Positions 17,700 through 29,036 of a DNA stretch of 64,000 bases are shown here, piece by piece (position 1 is the stretch's first letter; each line of letters begins with the position of its first letter). Source of the DNA: Buxus sempervirens (lineage: Eukaryota; Streptophyta; Magnoliopsida; Buxales; Buxaceae). The stretch is from positions 38,993,942 through 39,057,941 of the forward strand of contig OX387188.1 in the NCBI GenBank assembly GCA_947561395.2, given 5' to 3'. The position numbers and the translations under genes were made by a program. The notes below the pieces were generated by a model. The model had not been told where the DNA came from and did not search any database. It saw only the letters and a program-made list of their open reading frames with translations.

Positions 17700-20183
17700 T
17701 GTAAGATCCCAACTCTCTAATCAATGTTTAAGTTATAATTGTCATATTATAACTGACACAGGGTTTGTGTTGTGAAGGTGATCCTTCAGAGGTCTAGATT
17801 GGAATTATGAAGCACAGAGTCCTCAAATTAAGAAGGGACCTTAAGGTGAGTTTTAATTGTAATTTGGAGTTTAATTAGAGTGTTGATAAACAATTGATGT
17901 TTTGTAAATATATGTTGCTGAAATTTAAATGGCATGGGAGGTAATTTTCTTTAAATATTAAGGGTAATTTGGGGAATGAGGAAAAATTGATATAAAAAAA
18001 AACCCATCTAAAGCCAATTCGTATGAAGCATTTTTTGGCTTTCTCTATTCTCCATTTCTTCTCTTAAACAAAACCCTAACCCTAGGAATTTGTGAGGGGA
18101 TTTGTTGTAGTTGGTTGAAGAAAGGATTCCATCCAATGGGAAAGCATACTAGAAGCTTAAAGTGGAGTTAAGTTGCTGATTTCAAGCTTGGAGAGAAGAG
18201 CAAAGCTGGAAACTTGAAGAAACCAGTATTTTGATTTCATATTTGGGTTGCTAAAGCTGAGAAGAGGGTGATTATAACTTCAAAGTAAGCAACAACCTTC
18301 TAAGTAAACCTTGATTTAGTTTTCTTGAATTTAAAATGAATTTTCGGATTACTTTTGCTGATATAGTAATTTGGGTGATAAAATGATCTATTTCGTATAT
18401 AATTGTGTTCTTTTGTTAGGGATAAGTTAAGGAAACCAAATGATATGCTTGCTAGGTGTATCATACAAATTTTACTCTTGAGAATGCCAATTTACTGTAG
18501 TTTTGGATGTTAGAATCTTAACAATTGAAATAGGTTCAGATTTGGGGATTTCGTAGTATAAGTGCTTTGGTTTATATTAGATTGCAATTGAAGATTTATT
18601 TGTGATAATTAGTGATGTTAGGAGGTGATAGAGAGATTTGGGAAGTATAACAAAAATTGGTAGTTAGGAACAAATAGAAACAGTCCTGTAAACCGTTTCA
18701 AAATCACATCATATTTTTGTCAGCGTGCGAAGACATGAAAACGATGCGTAAAATTTCAAACTAATAGCTTAAAATTTAGTTTAAGGTGTTTATAATTGAA
18801 TGGAGGTGATTTGGGACCGATTGGACATCAAGATTTTGCAAGAAAAATCAGGGAGGTTAGATGGTTCTCGTCCTAGTGTGGTAAGACAGCTCGTAACCAC
18901 CTGTAGTAAAATTGCTATAACTCTCTCTAGGAAACTTCAAATTTAATTCTGTTTAATGCGTTAGAAACTAGACTCGTAGACCTTTCTATTGTTATATAGC
19001 TCACTAGTTAGTTCTTCACCAATTGAATCAGGTTTGACACTTTGTAAGGGTAAAAAACCAGATCTGTAGTTTGACTACATTTTTAGGAAAAAGTGTATGT
19101 TAGCCCAATTTTTCATATGATTAATTTAAAGTTTGCAAATTCATAAATTAAGATTGAAATGAGATTAGTATTATTATAAGTTGCTTTTAAATGAGTTTAC
19201 AATTTATTTTAGATGCATATGAGTATAGTATGTTTATAGAAATCGATAAATGTGATGCTATGTTTGCATAAGAAAGTATTGCTTGAATTTTCTACATGAA
19301 ATGAACGACTTAAGATGAAATGTATGGAAGCATGAGGGCATAGGCCCATGATTTGAAAATGAGATATAATCCATGGGGCAATGGCCTGGATAATTATGAA
19401 TTATTAGCCCTACAGGCTGTATTTGAGAAACATAATTCTGTTGACATGGAAATGATTGTATAAAATACAAAAGAAAATGAAAGGCATAAAATGTTAGCTT
19501 AAGATGCGGATCCGTATAACTTAAGTAGGTGTGTTTAAGTATAAATATCGTGACCTTGATGCTATTGTTTCACTATACGTTGATTTTATTGATTCCGGCT
19601 TGAGGCCGAGATTCTTTTGATTCCGGCTTGAAGCCAATGATTGTATTGAATTCCAGCACCAAGGGGAATTTGTGGCTGATGCCCAAGCTTCATCTGAATG
19701 CCATACGCTAAGGGGAATCAGCGTTAGGATGCCCAATACCAAGGGGAATCGGGTTGGATGCCTAACCTATATGGGAAACCTATAGAGTTAGATGTGATCA
19801 CGACATTTACACTTAAACCACCTAGTTAACCCTATGAATGGAGTGGAATCAAAGTGGTTGTTATTGCATAGAGTTAGCATATTTTAATGTTAGTTTCCAC
19901 TGATTAATGAATGCTTTTGTAAGCATGTGCCAAATATTATGGGTGATCTTTAATGATGTATATTGGCGTGTTGCTTCGGATTTTAATGTAGTGCTATGCA
20001 TCATGGATTTTATAAAAAGATATGGCATGAACTGTGATTTTAAAAGCATGCATAGTGTTGCTTACTGGGACCTTCGTCTCATCAAATGTGGTTTATCGGT
20101 TTTGTTTTAGATCCATCGACATCTGGAGCAAAAACCGATAAGGGGAAAGAGAAAGCTTTGGGATATAAAGAGGACTTATTCAG

Positions 20184-22695
20184 GCCTGTGTGAAACATGG
20201 AAAAAATCACCGGGATGATTTCCCCTCAGTCAACACCCGGGCTTAACGTAAAATGGGAGAGTCGCCACCATTCAGATTTTCGGGTGTGAATGGACACCAA
20301 AAGATTCAAAAATAAGCAAAAAGAGCTAAGAGGCAAATACTAGAGTAAAAATAACTCTACTTGAAAATCAAATCCAGAGATGGGTAAGGGGATTAGATTA
20401 TGAACGGGGGAAGGTCTTAGGCACCCCCATTCACCCACACAAGGTGGTTGCCAAGTGTTGTTTATGCTAAAACATAAGAAAGCTTGCTAAAATCATTAAA
20501 AACCTTGAAAAAGGGTAAAACAAATGTATGATATCTTCACACGAAAATCCAAATGAATTCCAGATCCTCTTTTATGTCAATATCACTTCTGGAATACACC
20601 AATAGACGGAAATCAAAGCAAAAATTGCACAAAACCAAGTTGAATCAAATCCGGAAAATTCGGTAAAAGCAAGAACCATTTGTCTTGAAATCATTCAAAT
20701 CCAATTTAAATTGAATCAAACCAAATTCATTTGAAAGATTATGATAGATAGAAGACTCATGCAAATTTTCAATGCATTCCGATTAAAATCTTAGGAGTTA
20801 TTCTCCTTTGAAATCTGCTGTTGGAGATAGTAAAAAGTAGCAAGTGGGCAAGTTTGGAAAATCATCTAGAAAAATCGGCTCCATATAAATTCATGAAATT
20901 TGGTGTGAATGAAGTATGTATGGCCATCTTTTATATGAAACTAACCTCATACAAAAATTCATTCGGATGTGTCTTGGGTAACCTCCCGAACAGGCCCCGA
21001 AAATCACAGATTTACCCAGAAAAGTGCTGTTGAACAGCTCTGAGTAAATCTGTTACCAACAACACAAATGGAGTAAAAAAATTATGAAACCAACTGGATT
21101 TGAAACTAGACTTCCAAAGAAAAACACAGAAACAACAATCATTCGAATCGGACTTAAAACGAACACATGGCGCTCAGTCGAAGTGACAGGTTCCGTATTC
21201 AGACCTGAACTGACCTATCAACTTCGACAGAGAGGTGTCAAAAATCCGCTTGATAGAAATTAATGAAATTTTACAGGCAACTAGACAGCCTCACCTTTCC
21301 CATGGCTTTGGAATCACTCCAAAATTCATCCGGACGATGAAGTTACGAGTGTCCGAAGTTGGGGTACAGTTGCTGTCAAGTTAAGCCCTTTTTGAGTAAA
21401 ATCAATTTAAAACAGTGATCCAGTGTGTGGAATCCGTGCAAGATAAATCAAAACCATTTTGAAAAGATATTGAAGAACCTTTAGGAAGAAATGGGGCACG
21501 AGTTCGGCTCACCATCCTCTCCGATTGGAAAGGATATGCTAAAAACCCCAAAATTGAGCAAAAGTGCCCAAAACCGAGAGGTTAGGCTTAGAGGCCTTCA
21601 ATACTCAACAAAACTTGCTTGAAATCAATTTGAAAATCAATAGGAAATATCCCAGAATTGTTTGGGGCTATTTATTCCAGATCTACCACAATGACAGCAA
21701 TAGATCCGAAATACAAGCCAAATCCGACAAAACAAGTGCTATGTGTGTTTGTGTATAAAATCCATTCAAGAACAATATAACAACATATAACATGCATTCA
21801 TATCAATCAAAGGGGTTCTAGAACAACCTAGGGTTCCGTTCCATTATCGTTTCCCTTAGTTCTCTTTCTCCGTTAAACACGGTTCTTCAAGATAATCTTG
21901 GAGTACTTTGAATATGAAATGGTTTTCATAGATTCAAAAGGATTATTCAAATAGGTTCTAATACTAGGATCAATCCCTAGTCTCGTTTCCCCTAGATTCT
22001 GCCTTCACGTTTTACGGCTAGGGGGAGTCTCGAGGTACTTTGAGTAGGAGAAGGGTTTTCATACACATAGAAGAGGCCTTATTCTACAGAAAGGTAGAAG
22101 AAGAGATCTAGATCTAGAATGTAAAAATAGAAAAATAAAGAGAGGTTTGAAGCTTACCTGGGCTTCTGGAAGCAAGATTGCAGCGGTTCCCCTCTTCACT
22201 CTGAGCTCTTTGATCTCCAACTTCTTGGCAAAAGTTCTTGGCAAGAATTAATGGCCATTTGCTTAAGGAGGAGCCTCTTATTTATAGGCAAAGGCTGGGG
22301 TTAGGGTTGGTATGATGGTAGACACAAACTAATGTCTAGAGCCCACCAACCTTAACCCTAAGGCTATTTCCGAGATTTCCACTCTTTTAATGAAGGATAT
22401 GATGGTAAAAAGTGAAAACTCTCGGAAAACCCTAATTTGGAGCAAAAATCATATATCCGACATATCAGGTCGGATACACAAGCATCTATATGTATCCTAT
22501 GTCGGATACATTAAGGTTTTCTTGTATCCGACAACTTATGTCGGATACAAAGGGATATGCTTGTATCCGACCTGAGTTGTCGGATACAAGGGAAAATGCT
22601 TATTTTCTAAAATTTTGTGCTGGTTTCAAAGGAGATAATGATTTTTGCCAATTATTCTTCATTTTTGTTGTGCAATTTGGGGTGTCTACAGCCTG
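20184..22695. mobile_element. Solo LTR with target-site duplication GCCTG (inner, nested)
   Basis: The LTR runs from TGTGAAACATGG (20189) to GGTGTCTACA (22690), 2502 bp, flanked by GCCTG at 20184-20188 and 22691-22695. It shares no obvious sequence with the host LTR. The start region contains CACCCGGGCTTAACGT and GGGAGAGTCGCCACC, and GGTCTTAGGCACCCCCATTC follows near 20410. These words recall LTRs of Tat-group elements, which is a weak hint. Near its 3' end lies an array of hairpins. No reading frame of note. Confidence 0.92.
22454..22590. repeat. Array of four hairpins built on GTATCCGAC / GTCGGATAC
   Basis: Dyads: TATCCGAC (22454) with GTCGGATA (22469); TGTATCC (22491) with GGATACA (22504); TTGTATCCGACA (22522-22533) with TGTCGGATACAA (22539-22550), 12-bp perfect arms and 5-nt loop; CTTGTATCCGAC (22560-22571) with GTCGGATACAAG (22579-22590), 12-bp perfect arms and 7-nt loop. 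All are within 100 bp of the 3' end of the inner solo LTR. Confidence 0.9.
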
Positions 22696-23072
22696 CTAAG
22701 ACTACCTAGAGACATGTATAACTTATTTTGGAATTATGTAGATAGAGAGAGAGAGGGATGTGAGATGCTTACATGGCCCACTTTTGTAGAACTATGTATA
22801 TAACTTTTAATGGGTTCTTTTGCTACCCTTTTCTTCATGGCATAGACCTTAATTATTTCTTTTATAGTTAGCTTGACTGTACACATATAGTATATGTTGC
22901 ACCCACGTTTATCAGGTATTTTATACACTTGTTTATCGTCCATTTTCTAGGCGTTATATACGCCTTTTTTCGAAAAAAATTACTATCATGTTTATTAGGA
23001 CCTAGTTAATATCCCTCAGCTAATCTATGTCTAAAGGGACGGGATGCGGCTTATTGGGGGTGTTACATATTA

Positions 23073-24060
23073 GACTAGATGATAATGGCTGTGGCTTGGA
23101 AGATGAGTGCAGCTATAATGTGGTCTACACAATGGAGTTCAATGGTTGTTGTGTATGATGAGTGTCAAATCTGGAATTTAAATTGGTTCTAGGGATGGAA
23201 TGATGGATTTCAAGTGAAAAGAAAGGTTGTGTATCTCTATTTATTCTGTTTCAAAATAGGAGTGAAACAAGTTTCATCTTCATAAAACAAGGTTGATTGG
23301 TGACATAACTAGGGCTCCCCAGTGGATGATAGCAGTTCTATTCCATTCCTTGTGTTAGATGGGAGTTATATTTAGAACGAGAGATAGCTTTGCTAGAGGT
23401 ATATGCATGCTTTTGAATGGAGCAACTTACAATGAGATTGTTTGTGTTAATTGTGTGTCAAGGCCATGGTCTAATACAACTGCACAAGTGAGTTTCTGGG
23501 GGATTATTTCTCTAGGAATCTGAAAAAGTTCATCCCTCTCCAACTCTTTTCCATTCATGAGCATAACGAGGAATAGGATTCTTCTTGACGAAGGAAGAGT
23601 GGATACTGTTCGGGCCAAGTCTCTCCAATGTAGTAGTTCTGTGTGTTTCAATGTGTCATGATGTACAAGTGACATGATGGATGGTGCAAACAATGAGAAT
23701 ATGTTTTCTAGTCTAGAGGCAAGAAATGATCTGATTTAGGTGTTAGCATTAAAGTTGCAGGGAACAAGGACATGAAGGCTGCTGCTACAATTGAAAACAT
23801 AGTAGGTACTTAGAGAAGTTAGCCTTTCGTCATGTCTAGTTGCAAGGTGAAAGAGAGTGTGCCTGGGAGTCAAAATCCATGGTTAGAGGTGGTACAAGAA
23901 ATCTAGAAAGAGATTTAATTCAAAAAATTGATTAGAGGATATTTTATGATATAGAAACAACTGAAAATCATGCCTTCATTTGGGGCTTCAAGGGGAATAT
24001 TTTAATCATATGTGATACAAATTATTCCACTGGGATACTAGAAAGGGGAATTTAACGTCA
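23073..24060. other. Stretch without clear gene, probably LINE debris
   Basis: No protein domain is recognisable with confidence. It lies between the outer solo LTR and a clear LINE body, so it is probably the rest of the interrupted LINE plus the decayed 5' half of the next one. Confidence 0.4.
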
Positions 24061-27033
24061 TCCATTAAGAGGATGGAGTGGTGGTGGGGAAATGTGTGGT
24101 AGGGAAACCCAGCTTCATCTTAAGTTAGAAATTGAAGAGACTAAAAGAAACAATAGAAGTTTGGAATCATGAGAAGTTTGGGAAGGTGGATGAGCATATA
24201 TCTAATGTCTTGGTCCAAATTAAGAAGTTGGACGAGAAAGAAGTTGTGCAACTAAATTCTTCGGAATGGGTGATGAGAAAAAAGATGAAAATGGAATTCA
24301 AACTTTTGGCAAAGATGCAAGAGATGATTTGGCGGCAAAAATCTAGATCATTGTGGGTGAAAGTGGGGGGGAAGAATACATGTTTCTTTCATAGAATGGC
24401 AAATGCAAGATGTCAGGTTAATTCAATCAATAAAGTGGAGATTGAGGACCAAATGTACGAAAGAGAGGAAACCATCAAAACCAAGATTACAGAATATTTC
24501 TCTTACATTTTCAAGGAGGAGAATCATTACAGACCTACTTTAAATGTTTTGGAATTTAATATGCTATCAGAAGAGGGAAAAAAATCTGGTTGGAGTGGCC
24601 TTTTTTGAAGGAGTAAGTTAAAGGAGTAGTGTCTCAACTTAATGGCGACAAAGTGTTGGGTTTGGATGGATTCACGATGGCTTTCTACAATGCGTGTTCG
24701 GATGTGATAGAGGAAGTCTATTGGCGACCATTGAAGAGTTTCACATGAGTGGAAGATTCGAAAGAAGTGGAAATGCCACGTTTATTGTATTGATTCCCCA
24801 GAAGGAAAGCATGAGAAAGTTGGAAGATCTCAGGCCTATTAGTCTTGTGGGAAGTGTGTACAAGATTTTGGCTAAATTATTGGCCAATCGATTGAAATCG
24901 GTCTTACAACCTTTGACATCTTTAGAACAAGGTCCGTTCGTTGGAGGTCGTCAAATGCAAGATCGTGTGATGGTAGCTAGAGAGTGCATTGACATGTGTA
25001 CTAGAGGCCGAAGGAATAAGGTCATGTGCAGGCTTGACCTTGAAAGGCATATGACCACGTTAATTGCGATTTCTTGATGTACGTGCTAAGAAGATTGGGC
25101 TTCAACAGTAAATGGAGAGGATTGATTCTTTTCTGCACATCAACAGTTCATTTGTCATTGCTTGTGAATGGTTCAGCAGCTGGATTGCTCAAATCTCATA
25201 GAGGTCTACAGCAAGGGGATCCCTTATCCCAACTTCTTTTTAATTTAGTGATGGAGGCCTTCAGCCGGTTGATCACTCGAGCCTTGGAGCTTTGCAAGGT
25301 TGTTGGCGTATCATTATGGAGATCAAGGTCTATCAATCATCTCCTTTTTGCAGATGATATTTTAACGTTTAGTGAACCAACTCATGATCAGATCTAGTGG
25401 CTAAGGGGTGTTCTAATTTGTTTTCAAGCTTGTTCTGGTTTGAGGACTAATCTGTCCTAGAGTGAAATTTTTGTAATAAGTGAGGTGGAGGTCATTGCCA
25501 GCCTAAGTCAAGACAGGGTGCAATTTAGGCAAGTTCCCTAAAACTTATCATGGAATTACGTTGGGAGCAGGTCATAAAAAAAAGCCACATTGTGGAAAAG
25601 CAGCATTCTATCTAAGGGAGTTAAACTGACTTTGGTAAAGAGTGTGCTATCTAGCCTTCCGTCGTTTTGTTTTTCAATCCTAAAAATACCTGTGTCTATA
25701 GCCAAGAGATTGGAACATATCCTGACAAACTTTCTATGGGAAGGTTCAGGTGGTGAAGTTAAACATCACCTGGTGAACTGGAATAGCATCTGCAAGCTAA
25801 AGGAAGAATGCAATCTGGGTCTGAGATCATTAATACTATTCAATATGGTGCTTCTTTCAAAGTGGATATGGCGGTTCGGTACGGAACAAGGTAATTTTTT
25901 GAGAGAAGTTATCTATTTAAAGTATTGAGCTTCTTTTGGTGGCTGGTATGCTTCTCCATCTAATGATCCATGTCGGGTAAGCATGTGGAGACCTATAGCT
26001 AAATTAGTCGCCTCAGTAGAGAAGGAATGTAGACATAGTTGGGAATGGTGTACAGACTCACTTTTGGGATGATTTATGGACTGGAGAGTGTTGACTAAAG
26101 GATGAATTTGCCACTATTTACAGCATACGCAGAAATCAGCAAGCATATGTTAGCGATTTTGTGTCCAGATCAGTGGCCAGGAAGGTGTGGAACATTGAAC
26201 TTTGAAAAAACTTGTTAGATTGGGAGATCAATAAATTTGAAGAGTTGTTGCAAGTTCTTTATAATACCCAAGTGAGTCAAGATGAAGATAATAGAATATG
26301 GATTAAGGAAAAATCTGGTGCATTTTCGGTGAAATCAGCATTCGATTTCTTGATTTCCACAGGAGTGGCATTTCCGGCAACCAAAGTAATATGGGTAAAC
26401 CATGTTCCAAGCAAAGTGGCCTTTTTCCTATGGGCGGCAACTCTTGATCAAATCCTAACGATGGGCCAGTTGAGAAGGAGAGGATGGCAAACTCCAAGTA
26501 GATGTGTCATGTGTAAAAAGGAGGAAGAATCTATGGCCCATTTACTTATCCATTGTGAAATTGCTAACATGCTATGGAACTTGATATACAGTGGGTTAGA
26601 AATTTCTTGGGTGCAACCAGGAGATTTTAGGTTGGTAATGGAAGCATGGGGGTGAAAGGATGGTAAAACAATTAGGGATATGATTTGGAATATAACACCA
26701 CCAGCTATCTCTTGGGTGATTTGGGATGAAAGGAATCTCAGAATGTTTAAGGATTTGGGGAGGAAATACACATATTTGGCTCGGGCTGTATTGAGATTAA
26801 TGTATAGATGGTTGGCAGAGAGTCCCATGATGGTGAATGTTTCTCTAGAAAGCTTCTTGGAATGTACCAGATTTTCAGATTTAGTAGGATGTTAGGAGAT
26901 GGTGTTATCCCAATCATCATTTCTTCTAGATCTACTTGTTGTTTTCTGGTATTTGTTTTGGATACACAATTTGTGTACTTTGTACTTGATTTTCTATTCT
27001 AATTAATGAAATATGTTTACCAATGAAAAAAAA
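24061..27033 (+). pseudogene. LINE (L1 clade) relic: RT and zf-RVT regions, poly(A) tail
   Basis: Pieces in several frames read in order: LKETIEVWNHEKFGKVDEHI and SLWVKVGGKNTCFFHRMANA (24140-24420, upstream of RT); ISLVGSVYKILAKLLANRLK (about 24840-24900) and GLQQGDPLSQLLFNLVMEAF (about 25205-25265); the catalytic LLFADDIL at about 25345; SKGVKLTLVKSVLSSLPSFC (25610-25680); then the zinc-binding zf-RVT domain (KSAFDFLISTG, VPSKVAFFLWAATLDQILTM, CVMCKKEEESMAHLLIHCE) to 26655 and a last piece WVIWDERNLRMF. A tail of nine A at 27025-27033 ends it. The catalytic FADD is preserved but at least five frame changes or stops make it dead. Confidence 0.85.
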
Positions 27034-28908
27034 ATTTTGACATCATCTATCTAATCTAGATTGGTGCCCCATAATTGTAGTGGGTTTATATATGGGTACA
27101 TCGTCTTAATAGGTCCCGGAAGAGAATTTATTTTTGGAGGAATTTGGTATAATATAATTAACACTCATCAAGTTGCATTTTTGGAAACCTCATTTTGGTG
27201 AGGCTATTTTTTGAGGAAACTCAAAGGCTAGAATGACTCAAAGCAGGAGAGATTTTTCAGCCTTCACAAAGGTTCATGAGCTGGAGGACTTCCTTACAAT
27301 GATGTGATCTTTACTTGGGCCTTCGCAAGATGATCCAGCATTTTATAGTTCTATTAGACTTTTAAACTTGTTTGATTGGGTGATTTATAGTTGTATCATT
27401 TATAAGAGAAGCCTTCCCCAAATTTACTTCAGATTATTTCGCAATTTTGATGTACCTTGATCTTTCCAATCCTAAAAGTGGACCTATCTCTTTTTGGTCC
27501 GAGTACATTTGGTTGTGTTATCTTGATTTTAAGGACTTATTGAGGGTTTGCTGAAGGGATGGAACAAGTATCAGTGGTGGTCCTGCTGGACAAAAGGTTA
27601 TTTAAGGGAAGAGAGTAATTTGATAGAATAGAATATGCCTAGGTTTTACGGTTTATCCAACTAATGAAAATAATGGATTGAGAGATTTGATATAATGGAA
27701 GAACTTGTAAACTATTGTATGAAATTGGAAGGCCCAAGAACTTAGTAAATATAATTTGAGGAAGTTTTATGGAAAGTAGAAATCAGTTGAACACAACAGC
27801 CTTTAAGAAACCTTCATCAAACAGGATGATGGTAATATGAAGTATCTATACTTGTTAGCCAATCGAAGAGAAAGGAACAGTCTTTTGCTTCATTATATAT
27901 ATATACATCATACTATCATTACTCATCAAAAAAAGAAAAAAAGAAAAAGAGAGAAAGGAACAGTGAGCTACCAAGATTGGTTGGTAATGGAGCATGATAA
28001 TGGATATTGAAGGGATGCTGGAGGCATTCTTGTTTTTAAATTTGAATGTACAATGATTGGAGCAAGATGTTAGGTTGGATATAAGGAAACTATGATCCTA
28101 ACATTGATTTAACAAGGAAGTCCATGGACCTGTAATATCATGGTGTAACGAAGATGGCAGTTTATCGAGATTATTCCGATATTGTAAATATTTTTCAAGG
28201 AGCTTAACAAGATAACAAATGTAACCTCTCTTTTGTTGGTGTCTTAGAAGAAGCAGAATTGATCACTGGTTGGAAGTCGAAAATAATAAGCTTGTAAAAA
28301 ATCATTGTGGAAGTGCTGACCTTGAGTTTGATTGAGGTTATGAGGTTACTTGTATCATAGAATCAATGTGTTTTAATGAAGGGTAGCAAAATTTTAAGTA
28401 CTGCATTGATTGCCGATGATATATGGAGGGAAAGATTGATAAGAGAGACACTCACCTTCCCACAACTCCAGCAAAACAGCAAAGAAACAGTTTTGATGAA
28501 CAAACTTGCCAACATGCAGTCTATGAAGGGGAAGTGGACATTAGAAGGAAGATACCAGAATTTTTTTCAAAGCTATACAAAGAGGAGGCCAGCTTTAGGC
28601 CAAGAGTTGATGGATTAGAGTTTAACAAATTATTGGAGGAAGATAGAGATGAATTGGAAAAGCCATTTTCAGAGGAGGAAGTTAAAGGAGTCATATGGCA
28701 ACTTAATGGTGACAAGGCACCAAGGCCGGATGGTTATTCATTGGCATTCTTCAAGGCATGTTGGAAGACTTTAAAAGATGACCTAATGGCAACCATTGAA
28801 GAGTTTCACAAGAGTGGAAGATTTGTTAGAAGCATGAATGTCACATTCATTGTGTTGATCCCGAAGAAGGGAGGAACGTACAAATTGAGTGAGTTTAGAC
28901 CAATAAGT
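27034..28908 (+). pseudogene. Second LINE relic, 5' part (endonuclease end to RT start)
   Basis: Starts at or shortly after the A-tail of the previous LINE. Broken pieces match the endonuclease domain: GNLILVRLFFEET (about 27180), PYNDVIFTWA (about 27290) and SEYIWLCYLDFKDLL (about 27505). From 28423 the frame is cleaner: PEFFSKLYKEEASFRP, EEVKGVIWQLNGDKAPRPDG, then NVTFIVLIPKKGG and FRPIS at 28905. There the copia element interrupts it. The second half resumes at 34239. Confidence 0.75.
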
Positions 28909-29029
28909 AGTTGAACAGTGAAAGATTCAAAATTAATTGCAAATGGTGAACAGTAAGTGGGTTTTATACCCACAAGCTAATTAAGCTAATTACATCAATA
29001 ATCAACAATAACACTCCTAATATCTAACA
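28909..29029 (-). repeat. Copia 3' LTR
   Basis: Identical to 34113-34233. In element direction it opens TGTTAGATATTAGG and is preceded by the polypurine tract TTGAGGGGGAG (minus strand, about 29040-29030), where plus-strand synthesis starts. Confidence 0.93.
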
Positions 29030-29036
29030 CTCCCCC

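Larger units (their letters stand above)
17695..23072. mobile_element. Solo LTR with 5-bp target-site duplication TATTA (outer)
   Basis: The LTR runs from TGTAAGATCCC at 17700 to GGGTGTTACA at 23067. It has canonical TG and CA ends and is flanked by TATTA at 17695-17699 and 23068-23072. A second solo LTR is nested in it; without that the length is about 2.86 kb. Inside are a TATA-like GATATAAAAAA near 17988, a telobox-type AAACCCTAACCCTAG at about 18068, and a repeated block at 19587-19760 (two GATTCCGGCTTGA words and three CAAGGGGAAT or AAGGGGAAT words). No coding sequence. Solo LTRs arise by recombination between the two LTRs of one element. The parent family is probably Ty3/gypsy from its length, but I cannot name it. 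Confidence 0.9.

Noticed and set aside
22454-22590. Regularly spaced short repeats considered as a CRISPR-like array
   Set aside because: They are inverted repeats with unequal spacing in a plant LTR; no cas genes and wrong kind of genome.
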